Shown: positions 1-14,639 of the stretch, in pieces
How the letters are laid out: each line of letters begins with the position of its first letter
Numbering within the stretch: the stretch's first letter is position 1
NCBI GenBank assembly: GCA_018873245.2
Contig: JAEMBT020000001.1
Span: forward strand, 5,382,220-5,446,219
Reading direction: 5' to 3'
DNA length: 64,000 nucleotides
DNA from: Archegozetes longisetosus
Lineage: Eukaryota > Arthropoda > Arachnida > Sarcoptiformes > Trhypochthoniidae
Position numbers and translations under genes: made by a program
The notes under the pieces: generated by a model
Told to the model about the DNA's origin: nothing
Database searches by the model: none
The model's input: only the letters and a program-made list of their open reading frames with translations

Positions 1-1718
1 ATGAGAAAATTCCATTTTTCCTTAAAGTTTAAGTTGAAGTAAAATAATGGCAAAGAATAATAAATTTGAAATAGTTTGAAAAAATTTGAACACAAATAAT
101 TCCTAACTGAAGATAAGACTCTTCAGAATTTGAGGTATTAATTAATTAATTCTTATATGCATTAAGAAGATATTTGAATCTATTGATCCAATTCAATATT
201 AAAAGCCTTATAATGAACTTATTTTTAAAAAGTCCAAATGTACTTTATAGATAGTGCGCCATTGTCCAAGTTTAAAACAACTTTCTCTTGAGATTAATTA
301 CTGCTCAATCAATTAGTTTTAATCTCTAAAGTCTAATTATTTACACAATTTTAATTCGTGTTGCAGTAGAGTTGAGTTTTGGGTGAATTTCCTTTATTAT
401 CAAAATGAGGATTAAACGATGTTTTTAATGAAAAAGAGGACAATTTTATAAAATTATATTAATCAATCTTTCATGATTTTGCACACTAAATTGCATTCTA
501 AAAGAAAAAAGTTTTAAATCAAAGTTTAATCATCAACAAATTACTAAAATTCAAATCTTAAACATGAAGATATTAGCAAAATTGTAAATAATCAATTCAA
601 ATAGGCATTGAGTATGAATCTAATTGGTAATTTTGTATGAACAACCCTTTATTAGCAGAAAGTAATGATGGTACAATCACGACTAATACAGTCATAAGTG
701 AGCGCACGGTTTGCTTCAAACAAAAGTTCAAATTCAATGTGAATGAATTGCATTGACACTAAGATGTATTACGAACTAGAATTCAGAACAGTTGAACCGA
801 GTTTGGCATTATTTTATGAATATGTAAGACAATTGTTTGGCTAGAGAAACTTTTACTTTTATCTTAAGCAATAATCTTATGGAAATTAAGTTAAATATTA
901 ATGTTTGTGGTTGAAAAACAGCTTTAAGACAGTTACTTAACAGACGGACTATGATTTCACAATGGAAAACAATGAGAACATTATATTCACACAACAGCAA
1001 TAATGAGTTTATGCACAAGTTTCAATGCTGGACAAGATCACTGAAGATTAGGCTATTTTTCAGATCAGATCAAAGTATTGTTTGTCTTTTAAGTTCAGAA
1101 TAAATTAAAATATTAAGTCATTATATGATAAAGTTATTAGAGCTAAACGCGTGAATCACTATTGCAATTGCAAACATGCTCTTAATACAAGTGAAAGTAA
1201 CACATACTTAGTTCATATCTTCTTTTATAATCTTTCATTAAGCTATTGTCTTAATAGAAAGATTACTGTTAGTTCATCATTTATTAGCATATTTTCTTTT
1301 ATGCATTTGAAGTTCAATTTCTCATAGAAAATAATATCATATTGAAATTTTAACTAGCATCTTCGCATTAATTTCTGTTTAGAATTTTTAGATCCGGGTT
1401 TGATCTACAGCTTTGTGAAAATAATTCTCAATATTACAGTCTTATGAAAAGAAATTCTACCCATGAAGCAAAATATTATAGGCTTTTATGAATAAGATTT
1501 TTATTGAACAAGCTATATAACGATATACTTTAGGAAAACGCTTTTGTCAATGAAACTGAAAGTTCTTATAGTATTCCCAAGAGATTTTGCAATTTATTAG
1601 AAAACTGTTTTGAGAAACTTTAAACTATTAAATATTTACTCTTCAGTTCAGTTTCGCTACTATTAAGCTTAAAATGATTGCTTACAAAGAACTTTTAGCA
1701 AATTCAAGTTTTGACTAA

Positions 1719-1760
1719 TTTTGCAGCTTTTATACAATTTTGTAGCTTTTATACAATTTT
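1719..1760. repeat. Two-copy tandem repeat, about 20 bp unit
   Basis: Two adjacent copies of a unit reading approximately TTTTGCAGCTTTTATACAAT, differing by one base (GCAGC versus GTAGC). It is non-coding and looks like a local replication-slippage product. Confidence 0.7.
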
Positions 1761-2890
1761 TCATATTGAACTAATTTGACTAAACAACTAAAACTTAATA
1801 ACATGAGGGCATAGACTAATAGAAACTAATAACTAATGATAAGTGTTATTTAATCAAATTAGGAAAACCTTAAACCAATAACTTTAGTGAATTTCAGTCA
1901 ACAGCTATAATTATTTTTGACACCAAAACAAGTCCCAATAATGATAAATAGCTTGATACGATTTTGAGGGTAAAACAAACTCAATTTTAAGTCTGAATGT
2001 GTGCAGCTTTTTCACAGTTAACTATCGTTTCATATTCGGCGTGGGTTTCTAAGTAAATGCGGGTGTGGAAAGAGAGCTGCAGGTTTATTTAAAGAAGTAA
2101 CTCTCTTAACAATTTTCTTAGGAGCTCATGTCAATCATCCAATACTCAGATGGATTTGATTTCCGGATTCAGCATTTATTTATGCATTCAAAATACATTC
2201 ATAACTAGTTTTCTGCGAGCAAATTGTTGCAAAGTTTATGAACAATACTAGACACAATTATATGTAGAGTAAACTTATGTTAAAAATAGAATTTTATTTG
2301 CATAGAAGATATCAATTAATTGAGATTTTACTAAATATGATAACCTGAGAGGTACCTTTTTTTTATCTGCTACGAGTCCATTAAACCTAAATAAGAGATA
2401 CAATATATTAAGTCATAAATGATGAATAAGTTTTGGAAATTTTTTATTGTTTTCAAAGATGACTAAATATTAATCTTGATTATGGATACCAGTAGTGATT
2501 CGATGTAGGACTTCATATCATTTATCACTTGCTAGCAACCTCTTCATTAGATAACTTCTATTAAACTTGTCTCTAAGTACGATTTTATTTTGAAAACAAG
2601 TTTACGTTTCAAATTAAGAAGTAGATAGAGTTTCATTTGGTGTCTGCCGGTCAGCTATAGCTGAAAAATAGGTTTTTATAGCTATTTCTCAACTGAAATA
2701 ATAACTACAGAAAAAGTTTCATCAAATCTATATTTAAATGAATTAACATAAGATTGATCACAAAAATTCTTATATAACATTATAATCAAAGTGATTATTT
2801 ACTTTTCACTCTCTAATGGACTGTATCTTATTTGATATTCTCTTAAGATGAATCTTAAAATAAAGGATTGAATAAGTATTGGAATTGAGA

Positions 2891-2926
2891 AAATTCAATA
2901 TAAAATTCAATATAAAATTCAATATA
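2891..2926. repeat. 12-bp minisatellite, three copies
   Basis: Three perfect tandem copies of AAATTCAATATA, with no coding context. Confidence 0.8.
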
Positions 2927-5900
2927 AGGAAGTGAACGTTTATATTAAACAATTGAATGCTATCAAACATACATTTATTATTGCTATAAAATCATATAAT
3001 AATAATCTTTAATAAATTCAATAATCATTTCTAAATAACGAGTTTGATAATTGAGAATTGATGCCAATTTCACTGTAAATTATGATCACAAATACTCTTC
3101 CTGTAAAAGCTATCCATAAACTCAATTATAGCAGATATTCAATCAATCTTTAAGTTTATACATGTATTGAAAAAATATTCTCTATCTCATCATATAATTT
3201 CATGCTATGTCTATCTATTAGTGAAATTCAATTTACTCCTAATTGAAGCAAAATTTTCATTTATATCTAGATTTGATTGAAAATTGACTTAAAATCTCAT
3301 TTCTAGTAATCACTTTGCTATAAAACTTTAATTATTCAATTCATATATGAAAAGTGTTGTTTTGTTTGTATTCCAATTGATTGATAAATCTCACGACAAA
3401 AATACATAATTGTTTATATAATAAGCTCATGCAGTGCGTTAAATTTGGGTTTACTTATGACATTTTAATAGCAAATAAGGTTCAAAATTTAAGCGCAATA
3501 TTTCTCAGAATTGCAGGCAATAAATAATTCAAATTGAGATCCAATACAAATAGTAATTTCAAACAGATATTGTATTGAACAACTGAACGGTTGTTCACTT
3601 TAAATTATAAATAATTTTAAGGGTAATCATTAAAAGTTTGAATGAACAGCTAGAAACAAGTTTAACAGTAGAGCAGACTTATTCACTGAAAGCGTGTTAA
3701 ATGACTTTACAACAAAACTAGTCATCATAACGGGTGGTCATCGACTTCAATAGTGAATCAATTGCTGAAAGAAATGGTGGAATTGAAAAAAAGAATTTTT
3801 CAGCTGTAATTTGTAGCATGAGTGAATGGAGCACGAGTGAATGTTTGTCTCCATCGATTTGTTTGATCAGTATTTTGTCATTGAATGTGTCTGGCATGAT
3901 TTTAATGTTTATTTTTTCTACTCAGCTTCTAATGAGAACCTGATTTGTTTATCACGACTTTAGCAGATATGAACACATGAAACATTACGTGACAAATTAT
4001 AACATTTTCAAAGCCATTAGAAAATACATTTTAAAAATAATCATTTTGTATCATTTTTTGGTACCTTTTGAGAACTAGTTATTCAAAAGTTAAGCTTAAA
4101 AACTAATATCAAGTAAAATAAATATATCAAAGTAAGAAAATATTACTAATTATAATAATATGCTTCTTAAGTAAGTTAGATATGAATGAAGATAATTATG
4201 TGCTACGAATAAATAAACGCTATCTTTTGAAGCTAAATAACTGATATAATGCTAAAAAAAGTGAACAACTAGTTGTGATCTGAATAAGACATGGTTTATT
4301 TATGCATACTACTTAGTGGCTATTTTCTCAATTACTTAATTGTGTTGATTACTTTTTGCTAAATTTTATGAAAATCATTTACAAGCTATAATAAATTCAA
4401 TTGTATCTCAATTTCTAAATAGTCTTTCGTTTGATTGTTAATTTATTGTTATGTTAAATGCTTAAGGCATAAATAATTAGATTTTAAACTAAAACTTTTC
4501 TATTATTAAAACGTTCATAATTGAAAAGTATTAAACTTTCATAATATTTATTTTGAGAAAAATAATTTAAAATTACAATTCGACTCTTAAATTTGAATGG
4601 CAGTTTCAAGTTATGGTGTAAAGAAATGATTTCTATCAGCGAGAAGTTATGTAAATGTTTTCATTGACTGAAAAGAGAGAAGAAAGTTATTTAGAAACCG
4701 GAGTAAAACAAAGTTTCCTCTAAACTTTCTTAGAGATACGATCAATTTTATGAAAATTTGAATCCAATGTATAATTTAGTTTAGATATTAATCTTTCATA
4801 ACTATTTAGGGGTAATTCAGACTTCATATAAATGGCGAACAATTTGATTATAATGTAAATGATGCTTATCTCGAGTTTAGGTTTGACATGTAAGATAAAT
4901 TTGTTTGTTATACATTGCTGATATTGGCTCCTTTCATTTACATCAATTAATTCGTCACAATTGAATCGATTAAGTGCATTCAAAGCAGATATGGATCAGT
5001 TGATCGAATAATAAAAGACATGTCATTCATATAATGTATGAAAAAATAACATTCCGGATATATGAAGCTGTCATCAAACAATGGCTTCATAATTAAGTGA
5101 ATTAATTAATAGCATAGTTACCAAAATAGGATTTACATCAATTACAGAATAACCGAATAATGGCTTGAAAGTAATCCTTTCTGTTTGATTCTGTTTTAAT
5201 AAGATTTGTTTCATTCTCTATTAATTTCAATGATAATAATGAACAAAAATAAAAGGAAATGAGAATTTTGATTCAAAGAAAAGGCTTGCAAAAACACGAT
5301 CAATAACATATCTTAAGATAAGATCTATCTGTGGCTTCAACAATGAAAACTATTCAAAGTTATTTTTTAGCTACGATCTGAATTTGGAGCTTTTGGCATA
5401 TGTTTTTGATAAATGAATAAAATTAACTAAAATATAAACAATTATTTTGAGGCTTGATTATTGTACTTATGCAGTAAATTGGTGGTAACTGCAGTTAAAC
5501 GACCATTAGAACGCGTCAATTGCAAGCGATTTTGATATTAAGGGTGATTCCAGCATTTAATTGAGATTACGTTGAAGATTAACACATTTTCTCAAATGCA
5601 AAACTTAATATCAATCCTGTTTTGCATGTAACTCACAGCGTAAAATGGTTATCCATGTTAAATATCATATATATTCTTAAGTTTGCAGTTTAAAGTCTGA
5701 CATTAATCATAATAACAATATTTTATAGTATTAATAAGTAAATATCGGGAAATGAGTTTTATTTTCAATTTATTGAAGATATCAGTTATTTGTTTGTGTA
5801 GGAGTTTATAACTTATAACTCAATTATGAGCTGTGAAAGTGCATTATATCCTAATGAAAAACTTCTCTTTCATTCACGTCAGAGTTTTTTGGCTTAAGTC

Positions 5901-7188
5901 ATAAAAGTTTTGAAAAGTTAATACAACAATAAAATTGATTTTTGTTACTGAGAAGATTATCATATGTTGATAACAGCTTACTTTCGATTTAATGTAAATT
6001 CAAAAATAGATACGAGTTGATTGCTTTATTCAGTTTAGATAACTTCAGTTTTCTAAACATGTTTACACTCTAAAGTTGTGTACATTTTTCATACTAATTC
6101 TTAAATAAAACTTTTTCAATTGACTCTATTGTCAAAATAAGAATTATTTCGTTGAACTAATTTTAGGTATAAGCAAAAAGTTTTTCATTACAGCAAAATC
6201 CTCTAATAAAACTATTGAAATACTTCATATATGAACTTATTGTCAAATTTTCGGGTGTAGACTGTATTGCAATTGACAAGAGATAATAAAAAATTGAAAA
6301 CATTCAATACTAAAAACTATTTCCTTATGTATTCATCGGATACTAGAATTAAGGTATTAAAAAATGAAATATTTGTTCCTGTCGAGTGATTGTTATGTAA
6401 CAAGCGATTGGGCAAACATGAGAATTAGGATCTATTATTTTACTATAATCAATATGAAAGTTGTTTTTGTCATTTTAATATTATTATGAGGTTTATGTGT
6501 CAAATTGGGATGATTTTGATTAATAGGCTTTAAAAGAAGAATAGTAATGTGCCATATCCTATAGAAAATGTCAATTTTAAGCATAAGAACATGTCATTAT
6601 TGTTATCGCATATTAACCTCACTCTTCATTAGGCGAATGTTTTTGTTCAGTTTGAAAACAGACGTCTTGACATGATTTAAATTTTACTTTGATTAATAAG
6701 TTGTTGTAACTTAATTAGATGAAAAATGTGAGACACTTTTTAATTAATATGATTATCGAACTGTTTTCAAAAAATTTCAAAAAATTATAGTTAGCTTCAT
6801 AGTTTGGTCACATAAGATTCATAATAAGATTCAGATTATAAACTCAACTTAATAATCTACATATACTGTTGAGTGTGGTATCACGATTTCAAAAAGTTGC
6901 TTTATATTAATTTTAAAATATGAAATTAGTTGAACGTTAACCAAAACTAAGTTGAGACTTGAACAGGGATCTTCAGCAATGTATCTGACAGTACTTTGAC
7001 AGTGAAGCCAATGTGATTTAAGCAGATAAAAATTTTGTTTATTTTGCGCCTTAGTCGTGTTCTTCACATAAAATCATGCGAATCACGCTCACGTTCAAAA
7101 ATTAAGGATCCGTTAATTAAAACAAAGCTAAATGTCTTCTTGTTTGAACTTATCATAGTATCGTTAGTGAGTGTAAATCTCAATAATA

Positions 7189-7359
7189 CACTCAAGTCCG
7201 TTTATAGTGAATCTGTTTACAGTGAATCCTGCTTATAGTGAACACTGCGCTCTGCACCAAACACAGAATCCATAGCTCGTTGAGTTGGGATATAGTGAAT
7301 TCGCTTATAGTGAACGTTTTCGGCTTCACGGAGCCGCTCACTATAGACGAATTAGAGTG
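7189..7359. mobile_element. Short pogo/Tigger-like MITE
   Basis: A 171-bp non-coding element with imperfect terminal inverted repeats (about 25 bp, starting CACTC and running into TTTATAGTGAA) and a TA dinucleotide immediately outside both ends. TA is the target site of the Tc1/mariner/pogo superfamily. The interior contains further copies of the TATAGTGAA motif in direct orientation. A much shorter relative lies in an intron of the protease gene at 57396-57462, and a fragment sharing the TTATAGTGAA core is at about 16960-16995. The superfamily assignment rests on the TA target and the TATAGTGAAC end motif only. Confidence 0.65.
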
Positions 7360-8598
7360 TACTAACTTATGAGGGAAAGGGAACACCAGCTGAGCAGACC
7401 ATCTGAACTAAGTTATTCATTTTATTGAGCATTGATAAAAATGTTCCTCTTCTAACATAAAATTCGTACAACAAAAGAAGTCAATAAATTACCTCAATCT
7501 TAAAGTAGTTTTGTTTCTAATTAATAATCATTTAAATCTTAATAGCTATTTGAGTATTGTTTCACAAATAAGGCTATATTTTATAATAGTCTGCGCTAAC
7601 TATTGTTTGTATACAAGAAGAAAACAAGATTTTCATATCAACATTTTAGATCTCTATCATGAATGATAAAACTTTTTGGGAAGCAGCCGATAGTTTTATT
7701 GTTTAGTTAAACCAAAAAATCAAATCCTACACAGTTTTCATATTGAACCTGTAGAATTTGAACAAAATTGAATTTTGGATAAATTTCTATTTTTCTAACA
7801 CTTGACCCCTTTTCTAGTATGATATTTTGGCATCAATCTTATCGGAGATGGCATTAATGAATAGAAAATCTTATTCCCAATTATAAGCACTTATATAACA
7901 AGCCTATTTATTCATAAACTTATTATTTATTTTAGATTAAACATTATTTACATTGACTGGCACTGGCATAAATTAAGTGCCAATTAGTCTTCATAGCACT
8001 CTAATCCAGTTCCAACAATATAAATACTAAATTCACATATTTCTATTGAGCCTTAACAGTAATTAATAGACTTGTTAATATTTACCACTTGAAAGCATTT
8101 AATCATCACATCAGAAACATGTTGTGAATATATACAAAATGTAAATTACACGATCAAACAAGCTTTTGTTATACATGAGAAACTTTTTCCCATGTCTTTA
8201 CCACTGATATGACTGTCAGTCTGGATCCAACGCATATAACAATGCCCATAAAAAGGCTTTGAGATGCTCTTCAACTTATACTTTTTTCTATCTTAATAAT
8301 AAACAGTAAAATCGTTGACCTTTTAATATAAGTTCATGACTTTAGTTCGTGAATTTGAAATTAGATGAGAAAGAAAACTCGAAACTGATTCCAGCATTAA
8401 TATAATAAACCATTTTTGAACTGAACATTTTTTCGCTTTATATAAACTCCTATTTTGTATAAGTGCTGAAAAATATAGGAGCAATAAGAGTGTGTAACTA
8501 CTGCCTAGTTATGAACTTTAGATGTATTTTGAAAGTGCTTTCTGAGAAAAATGGTATAAAACTGGATCTGACTTTTTATGAGGTGATCACTCTGTAGA

Positions 8599-8600
<2 letters not shown>

Positions 8601-8634
<34 letters not shown>
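8601..8634. repeat. (ATT)n microsatellite
   Basis: About eleven uninterrupted ATT units (34 bp). It is likely to be length-variable. Confidence 0.95.
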
Positions 8635-8635
<1 letters not shown>

Positions 8636-8895
8636 AATCATGTATAGGCTAAGCATGCATCACAAGTCGCTTTAAGTTTTACGCTATTCTTCATAACCTA
8701 TTGAATGAAATCACTATCAAAGCTTATAAATAGATTCTATGGCATTCAAATCACTGCTTAAGAAAAGTCATTCTCATTAATACAGAGCTGATTTCAAGCT
8801 ATTCAGTAATACATGAACAAAATATTTTGCATAATTGGTAAGATTTAACATAAATTAATTGTCATATTTGACGATAGAATATATTTAGAACCACA

Positions 8896-8957
8896 AAACT
8901 AATGCATGAAAAATTGAATTTTCAAAAACTAATGCATCAAAAAATTGAATTTTCAAA
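8896..8957. repeat. Two-copy tandem repeat, about 31 bp unit
   Basis: Two adjacent near-identical copies of a unit beginning AAAACTAATGCAT and ending TTGAATTTTC. Non-coding. Confidence 0.75.
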
Positions 8958-10207
8958 AGAGCATCAAATTAAAGCTCATTTCAAATTCATAGGCAATAAA
9001 GACATTTCCAATACTTATAATCGATTGAATGAAAATTAGTTTAAAATTTAAATGATTATTCGGACTAAGAAAAATAAATTATACACTAAATGGGATATGT
9101 CTTAAATGAAGAGATGTCTATAAGTGGATGGAGTATAATATATGAAAGTTATAAGAAAGGGATTTAAATTGAGTTTTAGTGATGACCGCATTTCGGAGTC
9201 TGACGTAAATCATTAGATACTCGTCTCCTTGATACAATTGGTGTAGATTTAAATAAAGGGAGAGTTTTTGCATCTTATCCAGACTCATCTCTCATATAAA
9301 AAGCAAATTATCAGTCAAATTTTGTTTAACAAAGTTTTGTTAACTTTTTGTTAACTTTTTCTTAATAATTATCTACTCTAAAAGTCAGTTTTTTCTTATT
9401 TTGTGTCTTTTTAAACTTTGTGTTTGAGATATTTTTTAAGGAAAAAGTGGATTTTATGTGAAATATTGCACTTTGTTCATCGATTGGGAATTTATTTTCT
9501 CTTTTTCTAAAAGGTTTGTCACATTATGTCTTGTTATGTAATAATGATTTTTGTTAGATAAACGAATACAATAAGTAGAAAATTTTTGCTTTAAAGTGCA
9601 CAGCAAAAAGTCTAAACTTTTCCATTACGTGTTCAATTGTTTGATTATAATTCATACTTGATAAGCAGCAGCAAAAGTTCATTTATTAGATCTCTAATCA
9701 TTAGTGTTCTTTAGTTCTGACCGCAAGACTCTCAGTGAAAATGATTATAATTTCAGAAAATCATTGTTTTCCTCTGAAGCTGGGCTAATACTAAAACTTA
9801 AAGCATTTAAAAGCTCGAATTTTCCTCAATTACTTGATTGAATAATGAAGATGTTTATTGTTTTTACTCATCATTTTGGCCCAATCCGAGGGAACCATTA
9901 GTTTTACTATTGTACAGTTTAAATCGAAAACAACCTGAAAGGAAAAACCATGTTTATAATCGTTTGCAAACGATTAAAGATTGATTTGAATTTATAAAAT
10001 TATCATAATAGCTTTGACTCTTTGACTCTCTATTCATTTATCTAACTTGAAACTTATGTTGAAATAGTTGCGTCAACAACTTAAGCATTGTTAGCTACTT
10101 GTCATTAACACAGTTTATAAAATATTCATCTATTTTAATTAAGAATGCTTTCAATAAAAGATCCCTAACCTTTCAATTCTTCTTATATGATAATTTTGAT
10201 TTTTGAT

Positions 10208-10250
10208 AAATCCCGAAAAATCAATTTTGAAAATCCCGAAAAATCAATTG
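10208..10250. repeat. Two-copy tandem repeat, about 22 bp unit
   Basis: Two adjacent copies of AAATCCCGAAAAATCAATT plus a short tail. Non-coding. Confidence 0.75.
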
Positions 10251-12692
10251 AGTAGTTCCAATTTTAAACATTAATCTTTCTGAGAATTTTCATAACCTAT
10301 AGTATGAAAATAAAAATAGTGTATTCAAAAAACTTAAACTAGTAGTTAAATAGGATGCCTATCATAAAAATACTTTTAGAGAGTCATAACGAAAAAATAA
10401 TCTCAAAAAAATATTTGCTTTTCACACCTTTAGCGATCTAATCAACACATATTTTCTATGTTAAAATAAAGTATAAGACAGAAGCTCTACGTGTAATCAT
10501 TAAACACTTCTAAACTTGTCTTCCAAACAACATTTAAGTCAGATTTATTGCGGCTGGCAATTGTTCACTGTTTCCAAATTTAAAACTCAAGCTCAGCACG
10601 ATTAAGACAAAAATAAATTCAGTGAACATCTCATTAACAGAGAATTATTTCAAAGTTTGTATAAAAAAATCAGAGCTTTTGTGATTAATTAAAACCTCAT
10701 TCATTAATGATATTTATACAAAATATATTTTACATAATTATAAGAAGCGAGGCCTAATTGGACAAAAATTAATGTCAAGATAAATGAGATATATTTTTTA
10801 AAAACTTTTTATAAACAAAAACGCTCCTGAGTTAGATTTTTAATAAACTAGACTAGACTTTCATGTGGTTATAGAAATGATTGAATATTTCAAAGGATTA
10901 AAATCGTGCCCAAGCCAAACAATGTTTTCATGTTTCGGAAATGCAATCCATCTTAATATACAGTCTAGTTATATAAGAACTCAAGTTTCAAGCATCTGAA
11001 CAGAAGTTCAGTGGTTCTAAATACATGGCAACCGATTATAAAACACAAAATCTTAAAATAATTTGTTTATCTACTAATAAGCTTATGCTTACTATTAATA
11101 AGTTTTAAATTGTTTCTCGAAAAATAGTCCACAAAGATAAAATTTTATTTTGCATAATAAACACTTAACCTGTATATCACTTGAAACGAGATTCAATTGG
11201 TAAATCAAAAGCTCAAAAATGAACACATTTTTTACCTCAAACAAAAAAATGTTTCTATGTTTAAAGCTTTGAGAAACTTTTCTCTTCTTAAACGAAATAC
11301 CGGTTGAGATGATAAATACATAAACTATGCAAATATCAATCGAAAGGTTAGTGATCTCCATAAGTAAGCACCAGGTGAGGTCTTGGATGATATGCTTCTG
11401 AAAAATAATAAGTAATAAAAGTTTGAATAACTTATAAGAAAAAGAAATAAATTAAGATAAACGTGAGAGCTAGTAATGAATCAAAATATTAACTAAGTGG
11501 CTAAGGGGTTGAACAAACATCTGAAGTTAGAAATGATGAAGAAGTTAAAGAAGAAGCTAAAATAACATAATTTCATATTAAACTGATTTTCATTTCATGA
11601 TAACTCGCACTATTGTTTAAATTCATTTTTCTCAAACAAACTACTGATTGATAGCTATTTTGAAACTTTTTTCAAACTTGGGTCCATTCTTCATTATGTA
11701 TTTCTGTTGAATGCTATAAATGCAAACTTTGATATAAATATAACTGTTTTTCTTCATTATTATAACTCTATTTCATTTATGAATTCCGTGATATTTTTCA
11801 ATATATTATTCTTTAAAATAATATGCAAAATGAATAAATGGATCTAAGCTTTTTATAACTGATTCGGTCTACGATCCATTCGACCTAAATATCTAAAATA
11901 CACTTCATCTGAAGATTGAGATGAAGTAGTTTTTCATCATTGAGTCACACCTCTAGGTGTTATTTCTGTCCATATTTCATGTTAAGAGAAGTGTTTTATT
12001 GTATTCAACAGTTTTTTATATAGCTATCAATCGGAAAGTGAAGGAAACTTCAGATCAGTTTTTAATAGTTTTTTCTTTACTCTCCACTCAATATCTGTAG
12101 ATAATTGAGAAAAGGCTTGAAATGCATTTACGCAGTGCATAAATAAGTCTATATTTAAAACTATACTGAAAAAGTTCAAAAATAGACTGTAGTTTAAGGA
12201 AGAGAATAAACATTCCACAAATTGAGACAATACTTATAATTGTAAATATTTCCTAAACCATTAAAGTCTCAATCAATTGACTTAAAAATTGTTAAAACTT
12301 CTTAAAAATTCTAAACAATGTATTGTTGAGTAAATTATTGGTAAATACTAAATTTTTATTAGTCTCTAATCAGTAAAGAGCCGACGCATCACTTTTACTA
12401 AAACTTATCTCGTAATAATTTGGGTCAATTGTAGTATACTTTCAATCATTTGATGTGCTCTTCAATTACAACTGTATTCCTCTTCCTATAAATATAACAT
12501 AAACACTATTGTATTCTTTTATCGTTCAAATAATTGCATAACTATTCCTATAAATTATTAAATATAATCATTTTTATCTACAGTTAATCAATTTCACATC
12601 CAAAGCGTTTATAATTGAAAATTATCTTATTGTGTGAGTAGAAAAGAGTTTAAATGGTCAACATTGAAGCTATTTTCAAAGTTATCATTTTT

Positions 12693-12722
12693 TTTATAAA
12701 GGCTTCAAATCGATTTATCACT
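12693..12722 (+). promoter_or_regulatory. Core promoter of the chitin-binding protein gene
   Basis: A TATAAAGGC box at about 12695 is followed some 25 bases later by an initiator-like ATCACTA, and the ATG comes 24 bases after that. Spacing and order match an arthropod TATA plus initiator promoter. No start-site data support this; it is read from the motifs alone. Confidence 0.45.
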
Positions 12723-12743
12723 ACATAACAAACAATTATAACC

Positions 12744-14491
12744 ATGAGAATGGCTAATCAATCTCTTGTCATTACTCTCATCATAAGCCTTACAGGTAAA
12801 TAAACTCAGTATTTCATTAATTAACATCACTACTCATTACAAAAGTCTATCTCACAAACAGCAACCCTTCTTGTCAATATTCATCAATACCTTCTGTCAA
12901 ACACATGAAACTTATTTAAACTAGATTTTACGCTATTTTTCAGCTTAAAATAAATTTTGTTTTTGTTTAATCTGATCAAAAATTGCACCTCTTATCATAT
13001 ATTTATTTTGATTTACTTGCAATAATATTAAACACATAAATCATTTCTAATGGCAGTGATATCTAAAACATTTATTTGAATTAACTTTAATTAGAGCTTA
13101 ACTCTGAGTATATTTGATCACTAGAAAACAAACAGCCTTTTTGATTTATAATCAATTTGAAATTAATTCTATGATTATTCTTACATTTTGTATGTATTTA
13201 TAGCACTCGCCATTGTCTACTCTAAATCCTTAAGTCGGGTAAGTCTACGATTATTAGAAAAAATTACTTAATAATAGGGTCAACAGCTTTATTGTTTCTA
13301 TCAATTTACTAGTCTTCTTATCAACTAATCTACAGTTTGTTTCACGAAATGTACGCTTATTAAATATTCTATTCCTTTTTCAATCACAATTTCAAATTGA
13401 AGCCTCAATTTCTCCACAATGTTCACTAAATTTATTCAATTTTATGGCAAATAACTTTTTCATAACTATGTGAAAACATTTTAGTTAAACTGTTTAGTGC
13501 AAAAGCATTTTGAGTAGAAATATAAAGCTTTGTGTTTATGCTCTGCTTTGAATTATTTAATAATTTTTATGATGAAAGCTATAACAACTTAAGAATATGA
13601 TGAATACGTTGTTTATAATTATGCTATTATTATGCAGAGCATTATCCACTTATAGTACTAGTAATAAATCTGACTTTTTGTAGACCATCTAAAGAAAATA
13701 TCTGCTAATAGTAATCTTCAAAGCAATCTTTCAGAATAATAGGTTTAATAGACTTAAGTGTTAAGCAATGGAAAAGCAATTTTATAGAAAATATACATGC
13801 TTTACTCGAAAAATTTTCTTTCTTTTAACGCCTTCACTATTATTTTATTTTTATTTTTTGATATTGATATAAAAATTTTGTTATCAAAATAAGAGTACAA
13901 CAAAATCAAACATAATAGCAATAAATAGATTATGAGATTCTATAGAAATCTAATCTAATTATTTGTGGGTCACATATTTTAGTTATGAATAAATTCATTA
14001 AAACTTTTATTTTTCTCTTTTTTTCTAAAGGAAAATCTGTTTTTGTTTTACTCATTGATCTTTCGTTTATCAAACTTTTGCAGATTCTAATAATAACTAA
14101 ACTCTTTGCAAATGAGTAACATTTATAGAATACAGTTATCCTGTTTTTCACGTAAAAACTTTAATTACATATTTGATCCATAATTCAGATAAAGAGATGG
14201 TCAGATCTGCCGGATGTAGATTTTCACTTTGACTGTAAGGGCAGATCAGTTGGTTTTTATGCAGACGTCGAGTTCAACTGTCAGGTATTCCATATCTGCG
14301 ACACCTTCGGACGACGTATTCCGATGATATGTCCAAATGAGACAGTTTTCAATCAAGAGTATCGCGTTTGCGATTGGGAATATAATGTCAACTGTCAAGA
14401 CTCTGATAATTGGTTTTATCTCAACGATATTACATATGAGAAACCTGGTAATAAAGAAGAAGAGTCAGAACCAAACGACTTGAAGAAGTGA
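12744..14491 (+). CDS. Secreted single CBM14 (peritrophin-A) chitin-binding protein, CPAP1-like
   Basis: Predicted extracellular protein that binds chitin, probably in cuticle. I predict three exons: 12744-12795, 13204-13238 and 14189-14491, with consensus junctions (CAG/GTAAAT, CGG/GTAAGT; acceptors TATAG and TTCAG), giving 129 aa. Residues 1 to about 23 form a hydrophobic signal peptide split across exons 1 and 2. One type-2 chitin-binding domain follows, with cysteines at 45, 60, 66, 77, 90 and 98. The spacing C-x14-C-x5-C-x10-C-x12-C-x7-C is the family pattern, and it carries the usual aromatic residues (GFYAD, VFHIC, CDWEYNV). The acidic, lysine-rich tail (about 30 aa) is unstructured. 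A single domain with short flanks fits the CPAP1 class of cuticular proteins; a peritrophic-matrix role is the alternative. The two small 5' exons are inferred from splice signals and frame, so they are less certain than the CBM14 exon. Confidence 0.85.
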
Positions 14492-14639
14492 ATCAAATGA
14501 TTTAAAGTTCGTTGGAAGAACCAGATAAGTGACTACTTCCTCAGTGTTCACTTAACACGTTCTTCTAATAGATGTTTTGAATGTTTTGAGTGGAAAGTTT
14601 ATGAAAATGTTTTGTATATTAAAATCTATTGAGTCTTAT

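Larger units (their letters stand above)
1..7188. other. Anonymous AT-rich intergenic DNA
   Basis: No open reading frame here resembles a protein family I recognise, and the short ORFs (about 90 codons or fewer) look like chance in AT-rich DNA. It holds two small tandem repeats (1719-1760 and 2891-2926) and nothing else I can support. No RNA gene, long inverted repeat or transposase relic was recognised. It may contain introns or regulatory DNA of a gene outside the window; that cannot be told from sequence alone. Confidence 0.6.
7360..12690. other. Anonymous AT-rich intergenic DNA
   Basis: No recognisable gene. It contains the ATT microsatellite at 8601-8634 and two local two-copy duplications (8896-8957 and 10208-10250). 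The short ORFs in it have low-complexity AT-driven composition and no recognisable motifs. The last 100 bases lead into the promoter of the chitin-binding gene. Confidence 0.55.

Noticed and set aside
8601-8634. CRISPR array or other spaced repeats
   Set aside because: Simple ATT microsatellite; no spaced repeat arrays of that type occur in the window.
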